From assembly GCF_009662475.1 (NCBI RefSeq), contig NZ_CP045571.1, positions 2,168,501 through 2,232,500 on the forward strand: 64,000 nt of DNA, written 5' to 3'. Positions within the stretch are counted from its first letter, which is position 1; the number at the start of each line of letters is the position of its first letter. The notes beneath the pieces are model-generated. The model was not told the origin of the DNA. It ran no database searches and worked only from the letters and a program-made list of their open reading frames with translations. Positions 1 through 7,805 of this stretch are shown piece by piece. Source of the DNA: Acidithiobacillus thiooxidans ATCC 19377. GTDB lineage: Bacteria; Pseudomonadota; Gammaproteobacteria; Acidithiobacillales; Acidithiobacillaceae. A program made the position numbers and the translations under genes.

Positions 1-94
1 TCAATATACGGATCAACGAAATATCTGTAAAATGCAGGACCTTACCCGCCCCCGAAATGCCGGGGCAACTTTCCTTTTCCTATAGGTTTTGATC

Positions 95-1309
95 ATGTCT
101 GCCACCCACCATTACCCTGTTCTGCGCCTGCGCCCCAAGGAAGACCGCCGTTTGCGTGCCGGTCACCTCTGGATTTACAGCAACGAAATCGACGTCACCA
201 AAACGCCTCTGCATGGAATGATCCCCGGCAGTGTCTGCAGAATAGAAGATGCCCAGGGTAAAGCCATCGGCCTGGCGCATATCAATCCGCACACCCTCCT
301 TTGCGGGCGCCTCCTCAGCCGTGATCCCCATCTACTGATTGATGAAGCATTTTATCAGGAACGCTTGCACCAGGCGTTGCGCATGCGTGAAAAATTTTTT
401 TCCGCGCCTTTTTACCGATTGGTGCATGGCGAGGGAGATGGCCTGCCCGGCCTGATTATTGATCGCTATGAAGATACCTTGGTCATGCAGCCTGGCAGCT
501 TGGGTATGGATCGGGACATCGCCCTGGTTGCCAACGCCCTGCAAGCACTTTTACACCCCACGGGCATACTATTAAAAGCGGGCGGCGCGGCGCGGCGTCT
601 GGAAGGTTTGGAAGATCGGGTAGAGGTTCTATTCGGACAGGTTCCGGAGCGTCTGCAGATTTGGGAGAATGATTGCTTATTTGAGATGGACCCGCGCGGC
701 GGTCAAAAAACCGGATGGTTTTACGACCATCGCGCCAATCGTCGTCGCCTGCTGAGTTATGCCCCCGGTAGACGTGTTCTGGATTGCTTTGCCTATCTCG
801 GCGCTTTCAGCATCCCCTTGGCCAAGGCCGGGGCGCTTGAAGTCACCGCAGTAGACAGCTCGGCGCCCGCTCTGGCCCTGCTGGAAGAAAATGCCCGGCG
901 CAATGCGGTAGCCCCTATTCGCATCATGCACGATGACGCCATGGAAGCTTTGGCCCGACTTCGGGATCGTGGTGAGCAGTTTGATTTGATCGTCCTCGAC
1001 CCCCCGGCATTGATCAAATCCAAAAAGGATTTCAAGGAAGGCAGCATTGCCTACCGACGCTTCAATGATCTGGCCATGCGCCTGCTCGCGCCGGGCGGAA
1101 TTCTGTTCACGGCCTCCTGCTCCCATCATCTCAACCGCGAGACGCTGCTCGGCCAGATTGCCTTTGGGGCGCAAAGAGGCGATTACGCCATTATCGGCGA
1201 AGGCACCCAGGACATGGATCATCCCATCCATCCCGCTGTGCCCGAAAGCAGCTATTTGAAAGGTTTTTACATACATCGACGGGAATTGATTGCAGACGAA
1301 CCGGAGTAA
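95..1309 (+). CDS. rlmI: Class I SAM-dependent rRNA methyltransferase, RlmI-like
   Basis: This 404-residue protein has the layout of the RlmI/YccW family, which methylates a cytosine C5 in 23S rRNA. A PUA-like RNA-binding part (residues about 8-75, with RRLRAGHLWIYSNEI) is followed by a central domain and a Rossmann methyltransferase domain with the SAM-binding stretch VLDCFAYLGAFSIPLA and the catalytic-loop motif VLDPPALIKSKKDF. The conserved SCSHH segment near the end would carry the second catalytic cysteine region. I start at the ATG at 95; a TTG two codons upstream is possible. Gene and neighbouring tRNA are on the plus strand and form the chromosomal flank. It contains none of the 18-bp units seen in the element. 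Family is confident; the exact rRNA target is inferred. Confidence 0.88.
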   Translation: MSATHHYPVLRLRPKEDRRLRAGHLWIYSNEIDVTKTPLHGMIPGSVCRIEDAQGKAIGLAHINPHTLLCGRLLSRDPHLLIDEAFYQERLHQALRMREKFFSAPFYRLVHGEGDGLPGLIIDRYEDTLVMQPGSLGMDRDIALVANALQALLHPTGILLKAGGAARRLEGLEDRVEVLFGQVPERLQIWENDCLFEMDPRGGQKTGWFYDHRANRRRLLSYAPGRRVLDCFAYLGAFSIPLAKAGALEVTAVDSSAPALALLEENARRNAVAPIRIMHDDAMEALARLRDRGEQFDLIVLDPPALIKSKKDFKEGSIAYRRFNDLAMRLLAPGGILFTASCSHHLNRETLLGQIAFGAQRGDYAIIGEGTQDMDHPIHPAVPESSYLKGFYIHRRELIADEPE

Positions 1310-1379
1310 TTTTCACGATGGGGCGGGTACGGGGTGGATTCTTGTCGCGCTGCCCCATGACAGGTACAATCGCGCCCAC

Positions 1380-1455
<76 letters not shown>

Positions 1456-1493
1456 AATAAAACAAGATGTTGCAGAAAGTTCAGTTCTGATAT

Positions 1494-1548
1494 GGTGCAG
1501 TTGGTGGTGCAGTTGGTGGTGCAGCAAGTGGTGCAGCAAGTGGTGCAG
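1494..1548. repeat. 12-bp tandem repeat just inside the left end
   Basis: Two copies of ggtgcagttggt are followed by two copies of ggtgcagcaagt and a partial ggtgcag, all with exact 12-bp spacing. The array begins 39 bp after the tRNA. Its position fits arm-type binding sites for an integrase or excisionase, but that role is inferred. An ORF can be read through it, but the product is low-complexity and shows no gene features. Confidence 0.85.
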
Positions 1549-1599
1549 TACCGTCGAATCAGCGAGGACTTCTTGACGGTTCGACGCCTCCACATGCTT

Positions 1600-1959
1600 T
1601 TAAGGGCTGCTTTCCCCATCCCCTCCTGCAACATTCGCGCCCTTTCCATCTTGATAGAGTCTATGGTTTATCCATTGCCTTTCTGGATCCGGTGCAGGAT
1701 CTCCATGCGACACGCTTCCAGAGAAAAGACTACCCACCATCTTCAGAAACTGGATTGCCAGGTACCACAAACCCACCACGGCCAAAAAAAGGATCAGGTG
1801 ATCCTTGTTGACATGGAGATAACCGGAAAGGTAATGCATCACCCAGGCAGCCTTGCTGAACAGGTAATTTATCAGGGTTTGCATGACCAGTAACAAGGCC
1901 ACCATGACCTGATGTATCGCGGTCATGACCTGCCCAAAAGAACTTTTTTCATGGATCAT
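1600..1959 (-). CDS. Small single-pass membrane protein downstream of parB
   Basis: This 119-residue protein starts at MIHEKSSFGQVM, one base after the parB stop codon, so it is probably co-translated with parB. It has hydrophobic stretches near residues 12-30 and a clear transmembrane helix around residues 50-72 (HLILFLAVVGLWYLAIQFLK). The C-terminus is polar. No family is recognised. As the last gene of the trbF-trbG-trbI-parA-parB unit it may be an accessory membrane component of the element. Confidence 0.6.
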   Translation of the reverse strand: MIHEKSSFGQVMTAIHQVMVALLLVMQTLINYLFSKAAWVMHYLSGYLHVNKDHLILFLAVVGLWYLAIQFLKMVGSLFSGSVSHGDPAPDPERQWINHRLYQDGKGANVAGGDGESSP

Positions 1960-1960
1960 C

Positions 1961-3289
1961 TTACAGCGCCTCGATAGCCGCATGGATGGTGTTGACATCC
2001 GGAGTTCCTTCTACCCCGGTAGCATCAAGCAGGCGTTGCCAGATATGCTTCTGCAGCGTAATGGACAACCATAAATCCGGTGCTGGATCGGAATGTGAAA
2101 CATCGGTTTCCGGCGCGGTATTGCCCTCTTCCGTCCGTTCTGCCAAAGGACATGGATTCTCCGTACCTTCTTCCTGTCCGCCAGTATCTTCCGCATCATC
2201 TTCAGGTTCGCCGCCGGGTACAGAACCGTCATCCGCAGGCGTGCCCTCCGCAGGAGCGTTCTCTGCGGGAGCGTTCTCTGCAGGAGCTCCACCAAAACGG
2301 TCTTCCAGGGGAGCATGACAGCCTGAGCTGTCTTCGACGCTCTCGCCGTCATTCATGGAAGATTCATTCTGCGTATCCTCCGCAAAAGCACCATTCGTAG
2401 GTGCACGTTCCGCATGGCTGCCTTCAGCAGGACTATTGCCGTCCGCAGGACCATAGTCGTCCGCAGGACCTTGCAGGTCGGCATGACTGCTGTCCGCAGG
2501 ACTATTGCCCTCCGCAGGAGTCTCAGGTGTTATGTCCGCCGCAGGCGTTATGTCTGCTGCAGGCGGCTTCAGGGACTCTTTGCCCTGCTCCATCAGGTTC
2601 CGGTCCAGCGTTGCACCTTCGGCGATACGGTCGCGTATCCAGTCCAGAGACGCATCACTACAGGCCAGTATCTGCTGCGCCAGGGCGATAGGCAGGTCTT
2701 CCGCGCGGATGGACAGATATGCCAGACGGGATTCCAGGTCCGGATCGGCAAAAGCCAGTACCTGGCGCACCCAGGGGGCACTTTTGCCAATGCGTTTGGC
2801 AATGGCCGAGGCGGATTCTTCCGTACTTTCCATGATCCGCCTGAGCGCCATGGCGGTATCCGGGATCGACATATCTTCACGGACCAGGTTCTCGATGAGC
2901 TGACGCTCCAGGATCTCCTGATGGTTTTCCGGGACGGTCACCACCAGCGCGGGGATAGTCTGCAGGTCATAATCCAGTCTGGCGCAGAGCGTGTTGCGAT
3001 CACGGGCCAGGCGTGCTGCCCGCCAGCGCCGTTCACCGGACACCAAACGATATTTGCCGCTTTCCAGCGCCATGACCGTAATGGGCTGCAGCACCCCATA
3101 CTGCAGAATACTGTCGGCCATTTCCTGCAAGGCCGATTCGTCCATGTACTGCCGTGGCTGCCCGGCGTCTGGTTCGATGGCGTCCAGGTTCAGCAGGGTG
3201 AACAGACTGCCCACAGTGGTGACTGTCTGCGGGCTTTCCTCTTCCGTGAGCCCGGAAAGCATGTCATCCAGAAAGGAAACGTCTTTCAC
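1961..3289 (-). CDS. parB: ParB-family partition protein with low-complexity C-terminal half
   Basis: Residues about 30-140 form the ParB/Spo0J N-terminal domain, with QPRQYMDE, the GERRWRAARLA box and the LIENLVREDMS segment. A helix-turn-helix region follows (ASAIAKRIGKSAPWVRQVL, residues about 155-175). ParB binds centromere-like sites and works with ParA to segregate the element or stabilise its excised form. From about residue 235 to 390 the protein is acidic and built of repeats such as PADGNS, PADDYG and PAEN, encoded by the dispersed 15/18-bp units described elsewhere. The GTG start overlaps the ParA stop (GTGA). The family is clear; the repeat-rich tail is unusual. Confidence 0.88.
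   Translation of the reverse strand: MKDVSFLDDMLSGLTEEESPQTVTTVGSLFTLLNLDAIEPDAGQPRQYMDESALQEMADSILQYGVLQPITVMALESGKYRLVSGERRWRAARLARDRNTLCARLDYDLQTIPALVVTVPENHQEILERQLIENLVREDMSIPDTAMALRRIMESTEESASAIAKRIGKSAPWVRQVLAFADPDLESRLAYLSIRAEDLPIALAQQILACSDASLDWIRDRIAEGATLDRNLMEQGKESLKPPAADITPAADITPETPAEGNSPADSSHADLQGPADDYGPADGNSPAEGSHAERAPTNGAFAEDTQNESSMNDGESVEDSSGCHAPLEDRFGGAPAENAPAENAPAEGTPADDGSVPGGEPEDDAEDTGGQEEGTENPCPLAERTEEGNTAPETDVSHSDPAPDLWLSITLQKHIWQRLLDATGVEGTPDVNTIHAAIEAL
2423..2527. repeat. 18-bp coding repeat cluster in parB
   Basis: About six consecutive units spaced 18 bp (one of 15 bp), such as gtccgcaggaccatagtc and gtccgcaggaccttgcag, read in the antisense of parB as six-residue blocks of the PAD type. 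A related 15-bp series (tccgcaggagcgttc type) lies at 2232-2290. A 43-bp stretch is nearly identical to one at 44762-44804 in an unrelated gene. Confidence 0.85.
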
Positions 3290-4131
3290 GATGAAATCTC
3301 CTCTGCCGCTTCTTCCGTTTTTGCCACCTCGACAAGCTCTTCCGCTGCATCCACCAGGTCTTCGGTGGATGCCACACCCTCCAGAAGACTTTCAAAGGCC
3401 CCTTCCCATTCTTCACGTTGACTATCTTTGCAGATTTGCCAGTAGGCTTTCCCTTCATTCAGCCCCTTGCGCACGTCCTCGCGCTCGTAGAGGACGTATG
3501 GCAACACCCGTTTACCCAGTCTTTCCGCCAGCGCGTCGGCTATGATCCGGTTGGTACGGGAATTGGCTTTCAGGCGATTGATCAGTATCTGCAGTTCCAG
3601 ATGTGGATTGCGCATCCGTATCTGCTTCTGGAAAAGCTGCAACGCCTGGGAAATTCCCTGGGTGCCCAGGGCGTCCGGGGTGACCGGAATCACATGGACA
3701 TCCGCAACGATCAGGGGGGCCAGTTGCCGCACACTGGGCGCGGGCGGGCAGTCGAGAATGACCACGTCATAATCCAGGCTTCGCAGACGCTGCAGGGCCT
3801 GTACACCGGCGTCGAGATCGTCATCCACACGGTCCAGGCCCGCATGGGCGGGCAAAAAATCGAAGGTGAAGCCCCGTGCGCTTTCGGTGAGTGGCTGGAT
3901 TTCCCTTGCAGGGGTCCACAGGTCCAGGGCCGAACGCACTTCGCCGCTTACCATGGCGGCTGACCGGTGATATTTAGCGTCTCCGGTGTACAGGTAGGTA
4001 CTGGAACCCTGCTGGTCCAGGTCCACGAGCAGGGTCTGGCAGTTGCGCTGCATGGCCGCCACCGCCATGTGCATGGACAGGGTGGTCTTGCCAACTCCAC
4101 CTTTCTGATTGGCGAAAGCATAAATGTGCAT
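3286..4131 (-). CDS. parA: ParA-family partition ATPase
   Basis: This 281-residue ATPase begins with the deviant Walker A box NQKGGVGKTTLSMHMA (residues 8-23), typical of ParA/Soj. Walker A' (LLVDLDQQGSST) and Walker B (DVVILDCPPAPS) follow at the expected spacing. ParA binds DNA non-specifically and moves ParB-bound DNA. It lies directly upstream of parB and overlaps it by 4 bp. A 99-residue gene separates it from trbI, so partition and mating-channel genes look co-transcribed from the trbF promoter. Confidence 0.92.
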   Translation of the reverse strand: MHIYAFANQKGGVGKTTLSMHMAVAAMQRNCQTLLVDLDQQGSSTYLYTGDAKYHRSAAMVSGEVRSALDLWTPAREIQPLTESARGFTFDFLPAHAGLDRVDDDLDAGVQALQRLRSLDYDVVILDCPPAPSVRQLAPLIVADVHVIPVTPDALGTQGISQALQLFQKQIRMRNPHLELQILINRLKANSRTNRIIADALAERLGKRVLPYVLYEREDVRKGLNEGKAYWQICKDSQREEWEGAFESLLEGVASTEDLVDAAEELVEVAKTEEAAEEISS

Positions 4132-4134
4132 GTT

Positions 4135-4434
4135 TCATTTTCTCCTTCCCGGGAATTCCGGGGATAACAGGTGTTGTGCCAGGGCGGACACGCTTGCATT
4201 GGCGGGCAGATGTTGCAGTTGCCCGATGACTTCCGCGTCCACCGCGATACAGAATGGGACATAAGGGGGGTCCGGTTTGCGTCGGCAGGCACGTCTTAGC
4301 GACAGCTTGCGCAGGGTATCCGGGTCGCAGGACCGGATGCGCTCACAGAGAACCCGTGAACGCAACTGTGCGTCCCTGTAGAGATCGCTGCGTATTCGTG
4401 TCGGGTCCAGACGGACATGGATATAGGTCTGCAT
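4135..4434 (-). CDS. Hypothetical 99-residue protein between trbI and parA
   Basis: The protein is small, basic and has no signal peptide or membrane segment. Its start codon overlaps the trbI stop by one base and it ends 3 bp before parA, so it is part of the operon. The N-terminal pattern YIHVRLDPTRIRSDLY could be a beta-strand/helix DNA-binding fold, but this is not strong enough to name. A regulator of the parAB genes or a ParA accessory factor is a reasonable guess from position only. Confidence 0.55.
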   Translation of the reverse strand: MQTYIHVRLDPTRIRSDLYRDAQLRSRVLCERIRSCDPDTLRKLSLRRACRRKPDPPYVPFCIAVDAEVIGQLQHLPANASVSALAQHLLSPEFPGRRK

Positions 4435-5735
4435 TACGGTTCCTTATAGGGATTGGTCATGGACGGCGCAGCAGGTAGTTCTGTCCGTGTGGTGCCCACT
4501 TCGCTCAAGCCGTGGACATAAGGTTCGGGAAACACCAGGTCGCGGGTAACGATGACGTTGAATGCGTAGCCCGGGCGGATGGTCATGGTCGGCGCGATGT
4601 TGATGTCCCGCTGGAACATCTGCGCCTCCGCCTCCCCGAAGGTCTGCGCCAGGGCCTGTTCGCCGTTCTGCAACGCCTGGTTGCCCGTTACCCCGGTGGT
4701 ATTGGTACTGGTGCTGGTAGGACTGGACATGGCCATACCCACGTCGATGAGCGAAAGCAGCAGGGCGTTCTTGAAGATCGTCCAGGTATGGTTGTTGACC
4801 AGGTCCCGGAAACCGGCGTAACCGGCGGGGGATGTTCCGGGCATGGATGATCCGAGCTGCAGGTACGTTCCGTTGGGAAACTCGATGCGGGTCCACTGGA
4901 CGGCAACACGGTTCTGGCCCATGGCCGCACCGCTGGCGTAGCTACCGATCAGGGTGGAACCTGCCGGAATCAGGACAGAGGCCCCGTTCAGGCTGTTGTA
5001 CACCGGATGGGAGACGACAGCCTTTACCAGTCCCGAAATGTCCGACTTGATACCGCTTTCCAGGAGGGCCGGAATCACTGTGCCCTGCAGCAGTTCATAG
5101 GGACTCACTTCCTTGCGCACCAGATGGGTGGAATAAACGCCATTGGCACCAGAAGTCAGATTCTGTCCGCCCTTCGCAGGAATCTGTGGTACCTTCATGG
5201 GTGTAACAGCGGGTTCATCCGCTGCGGCTGGTGCGGCTGCTCCGCCACCGTCCTGCCAAGCAACCACATGGATACCACCGTCCAGTGCCGTTTTGAATGC
5301 GGCATCCTGGGTCTTGTTACCGGGGGTGGGTTGCGCCTGAAAAGATGCATGGCTTTCCGGGGTACTCCCTGTAAGCGCGTTTCCTGTAGAGGCGGTCTTT
5401 GCACCCAGCGAAGGGCTTGCAGCCTGCGAAGGACTTGTCGCAGGGGCCGTTGGCGCCTGTATTTTGGACACCTTCTGCGGAACCCGAAAAACAGGCGCTT
5501 GATGACCGGTGTCCAGCTTCGGTCTGGGCGTACTGCCGCCAGATCCGGAAAACATGTCCACGGCCACATAGCCTACCCCGATGACACAGGTTACGAGCAG
5601 TATGACACCTAAAGCGATGGGTGTACGCCGCAGGTGAGCGGCGAGTTCAGAAGCATTCTGGCGAATAGGTCCCTTGACGGTCGGCGTAGTGATGCCGGGG
5701 CCTTCACCCATGGGCGTCTGCGTGGGGTCCGTCAT
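4434..5735 (-). CDS. trbI: TrbI/VirB10-family T4SS core component
   Basis: TrbI/VirB10 spans both membranes and links the inner-membrane ATPase complex to the outer-membrane core. This 433-residue protein has a short cytoplasmic N-terminus, a transmembrane helix at about residues 37-58 (TPIALGVILLVTCVIGVGYV) and a proline/alanine-rich periplasmic linker. The VirB10 C-terminal domain follows (about 200-430), with ASVLIPAGSTLIGSYASGAA, RVAVQWTRIEFPNG and RPGYAFNVIVTRDLVF. The linker carries an 18-bp-repeat segment at 5404-5450. Its start overlaps the trbG stop by 4 bp, the usual order trbF-trbG-trbI. Confidence 0.92.
   Translation of the reverse strand: MTDPTQTPMGEGPGITTPTVKGPIRQNASELAAHLRRTPIALGVILLVTCVIGVGYVAVDMFSGSGGSTPRPKLDTGHQAPVFRVPQKVSKIQAPTAPATSPSQAASPSLGAKTASTGNALTGSTPESHASFQAQPTPGNKTQDAAFKTALDGGIHVVAWQDGGGAAAPAAADEPAVTPMKVPQIPAKGGQNLTSGANGVYSTHLVRKEVSPYELLQGTVIPALLESGIKSDISGLVKAVVSHPVYNSLNGASVLIPAGSTLIGSYASGAAMGQNRVAVQWTRIEFPNGTYLQLGSSMPGTSPAGYAGFRDLVNNHTWTIFKNALLLSLIDVGMAMSSPTSTSTNTTGVTGNQALQNGEQALAQTFGEAEAQMFQRDINIAPTMTIRPGYAFNVIVTRDLVFPEPYVHGLSEVGTTRTELPAAPSMTNPYKEP
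5404..5450. repeat. 18-bp-family units in the trbI linker
   Basis: The sequence cgaagggcttgcagcctgcg followed by aaggacttg matches 27 of 29 bases at 20818-20846, inside an unrelated gene. It lies in the flexible linker of TrbI, where an insertion would be tolerated. Confidence 0.7.
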
Positions 5736-6970
5736 TTTTTACCCTCGTGCACCAGTTTCACCACCTTTGCCGAACGCCCCTTGCCCGCCAGCAGCAGGAT
5801 TTTCGGGGGCACGCCATCAACAATGGTGTATCCATCCCGGAACTGGGTATTGACGATGGCATTCTGTCCAGCGGCATTTTCGGCCAGCACCGAAGGTATT
5901 CCGCCGTAGCTGGCCTGGCCTGCTTTCCAGTGGATGAAAGTCTGCCGTCCGTCATCGAAGACCTGCGTGGGTTCGATGGAACGGCAATCGCTGTTGTCGA
6001 ACCAGCCACCACCGCCGCATTCGATACGCCAGTGGAAATCAAGGTCTGATGGATTGATGGCGGGTAATACCGCCACCGTCTGTGCTTCCACCTTTTTCTG
6101 GAACGTTTGTCTGGCTGCAGTGGTGGCTTTCCATCGGAGGACGATGGGGCCCGGGTAGTAGAAACCGATTACCGGCGTGTAGCGGTTGGCGTCGCTGGTC
6201 ATCTCAATGACGTAGTTACGGGGATTGCCTTCTGGACCGGTCCCGGTAATGACCAGATTGCTGTGCAGTCCCTTGAAGCGTGGGGTAATGGCGAGTTCAG
6301 GCTGGTTCCCCGCCTTTATGGTCTGCATGCTCCAGTAGGCTGGCGAAAGCCCGATGGCCTGCGTGTCTTTCAATCCGGGTTCCAGCAGAATGAGTGAAGT
6401 ATGCAGGGGTGCGGTCACCAGGGTCGGCAGGCTCTGTCCGTAGGCATAGAGCACTTCGCCATTGGTCCCCGCGATGGGCGGCAGGTTCTGGGTCTTGCCC
6501 GCTTCATAGGCGGACACCAGAGCCTTTTCCATCGCCTCTTTCGAGCGTTGGGAAATCTTTCCCTGGGGCGGGGTAGCGATGGCCCTTTTCCATACTTCTA
6601 CAGAGCTTTGCCCCATGGGGGTTGCGGGGCCGTCCTGCCCCGCGCCAGCGTCCTGCCCCGCGCCAGCGTCCTGCCCCGCGCCAGCGGCGATGGCGGGAAC
6701 GGTCTGCACATTCTGCGCGACAGACACAGGGGCGGTTTGCGCGGGCTTGTTGCCCGATGAGGACAACGGCTTTTGTAATGGCGGGGCGATCTGTCCGCCA
6801 GGACCTTGCAGGTCGGCATGACCTTGCAGGCTGGCAGAACCTTGCTTTCCGTCAGGGCTTTGCTGTCCGCTAGAACTGCCGTCTGCAAGACCTGATGATA
6901 CAACGCCCGCCATGGCGGTTCCGGAGCAGATTGCGGCAAGTATTGCTGCGATGAATATGGATTTTCTCAT
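5732..6970 (-). CDS. trbG: TrbG/VirB9-family T4SS core component
   Basis: TrbG/VirB9 forms the outer-membrane layer of the secretion channel with the VirB10 C-terminus. The 412-residue protein starts with a signal peptide (MRKSIFIAAILAAICSGTAMA). A long low-complexity segment follows (residues about 25-125), then the conserved domain with LVITGTGPEGNPRNYVIEMT, an FYYPGP motif and a C-terminal beta-rich region ending KVVKLVHEGKK. The low-complexity segment is about 100 residues and contains two clusters of the 18-bp units. Overlaps trbF and trbI by 4 bp on each side. Confidence 0.88.
   Translation of the reverse strand: MRKSIFIAAILAAICSGTAMAGVVSSGLADGSSSGQQSPDGKQGSASLQGHADLQGPGGQIAPPLQKPLSSSGNKPAQTAPVSVAQNVQTVPAIAAGAGQDAGAGQDAGAGQDGPATPMGQSSVEVWKRAIATPPQGKISQRSKEAMEKALVSAYEAGKTQNLPPIAGTNGEVLYAYGQSLPTLVTAPLHTSLILLEPGLKDTQAIGLSPAYWSMQTIKAGNQPELAITPRFKGLHSNLVITGTGPEGNPRNYVIEMTSDANRYTPVIGFYYPGPIVLRWKATTAARQTFQKKVEAQTVAVLPAINPSDLDFHWRIECGGGGWFDNSDCRSIEPTQVFDDGRQTFIHWKAGQASYGGIPSVLAENAAGQNAIVNTQFRDGYTIVDGVPPKILLLAGKGRSAKVVKLVHEGKK
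6632..6685. repeat. Three perfect 18-bp tandem copies in trbG
   Basis: Three identical copies of gtcctgccccgcgccagc lie head to tail and encode the block AGAGQD three times on the minus strand. Perfect identity suggests very recent expansion. Confidence 0.95.
6793..6892. repeat. 18-bp-family units in the trbG N-terminal region
   Basis: Degenerate units with 18-bp spacing (gtcggcatgaccttgcag, gctggcagaaccttgctt and neighbours) encode six-residue blocks such as HADLQG and SASLQG just after the signal peptide. Confidence 0.75.
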
Positions 6971-7752
6971 TGAGTCACCTGGTTATAGACAAAGGACTGG
7001 ATGACGATTCCGAAGGGGTCTTCCCTGAGCACACGGGGATTGTTGGAGACGGGTTCTATGGTATAGGTCACCATGCCTTCGTAGTTCTTTTTCCATTTCA
7101 CCTGTCCACTATCGTTGTACTGGGTTTCGCGCCACTGCACCTGCTGTGTGCCGCCTTTGGCGGTTACCTGGCCTTCGGGCAGGACGGAAACGATTTCGAC
7201 AGTGCGCCCGCCATTGTTTTTCACATAGGCAGAATAGGGATTGTGCTGCTGGTAATAGGCCGTGAGCCGTTCGGCTTCCTGTCCATCGACGATGGAATAG
7301 GTGGACTGATAGATTTGCTTTTCGGCGGCTACGGCGGGAATCCGTTCGCGGACCTTGTGCACCCAGTTGGCAACGACATGGCGGATGACAGGCATATTAT
7401 AGGTTCCAGCCTGAACAGCCTGTGCCAGATGCACGGCGTCGCCCAGATGGTTGACCTCAACGACATAGGGGACAACATGGACGCGGTCGGCTTCATAGAC
7501 CATGCCTGCGCCAAACAGCGCCGCAATGCCGATGGCCCCGAAAGCGGCCATCCGCCAGTTTTTTGCCGAAGCGATATAATCCCCGTAGCGTTCCAGCCAC
7601 TCACGGCGGGCGGTCAGATAGAACTGCAGATCCTTGCTTTTTGCTGTATCACCGCTGTTATGGTCCTGCGGACCGCATTGGTCCTGCGGACGGCCATGGT
7701 CCTGCGGGCTGTCAGGGACCTGTACGTCACCGGGGGTTTTCTTTTTGAACAT
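6967..7752 (-). CDS. trbF: TrbF/VirB8-family T4SS inner-membrane component
   Basis: TrbF/VirB8 is a bitopic inner-membrane assembly factor of the mating channel. I start at MFKKKTPG (7752), because the GCTATACC promoter box lies upstream of it at 7782-7789; an in-frame start at 7818 would include that box. The N-terminus contains three 18-bp-encoded blocks (PQDHGR type). A transmembrane helix follows at about residues 68-90 (MAAFGAIGIAALFGAGMVY), then a periplasmic domain with the VHVVPYVVEVNHLG strand and the YTIEPVSNNPRVLREDPFGI segment near the C-terminus. It is the first gene of a trbF-trbG-trbI-X-parA-parB unit. Confidence 0.88.
   Translation of the reverse strand: MFKKKTPGDVQVPDSPQDHGRPQDQCGPQDHNSGDTAKSKDLQFYLTARREWLERYGDYIASAKNWRMAAFGAIGIAALFGAGMVYEADRVHVVPYVVEVNHLGDAVHLAQAVQAGTYNMPVIRHVVANWVHKVRERIPAVAAEKQIYQSTYSIVDGQEAERLTAYYQQHNPYSAYVKNNGGRTVEIVSVLPEGQVTAKGGTQQVQWRETQYNDSGQVKWKKNYEGMVTYTIEPVSNNPRVLREDPFGIVIQSFVYNQVTQ
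7645..7734. repeat. 18-bp units in the trbF N-terminus, opposite orientation to parB
   Basis: gtcctgcggaccgcattg, gtcctgcggacggccatg and gtcctgcgggctgtcagg are contiguous at 7663-7716, with weaker flanking units. Relative to the coding strand they run opposite to the parB units, so they encode RPQDHG rather than PADGNS blocks. Confidence 0.88.
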
Positions 7753-7781
7753 GCAGACTCCATCGCCAATGTCATCGGAAC

Positions 7782-7789
7782 GGTATAGC
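7782..7789 (-). promoter_or_regulatory. GCTATACC box upstream of trbF
   Basis: The box reads GCTATACC on the minus strand, 29 nt before the trbF start. ATATCTCCA lies 9 bp further upstream, identical in sequence and spacing to the box in front of trbC. It is a probable promoter -10 region or regulator site. Confidence 0.7.
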
Positions 7790-7805
7790 ATTCGGTGGTG
7801 GAGAT

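Noticed and set aside
677-1276. Long minus-strand ORF inside the rRNA methyltransferase gene
   Set aside because: It is antisense to a clearly conserved protein and has no ribosome site or family features.
6632-6685. 18-bp tandem copies as a CRISPR or VNTR-only feature
   Set aside because: They lie in frame inside trbG and belong to a dispersed coding repeat family, with no spacers.
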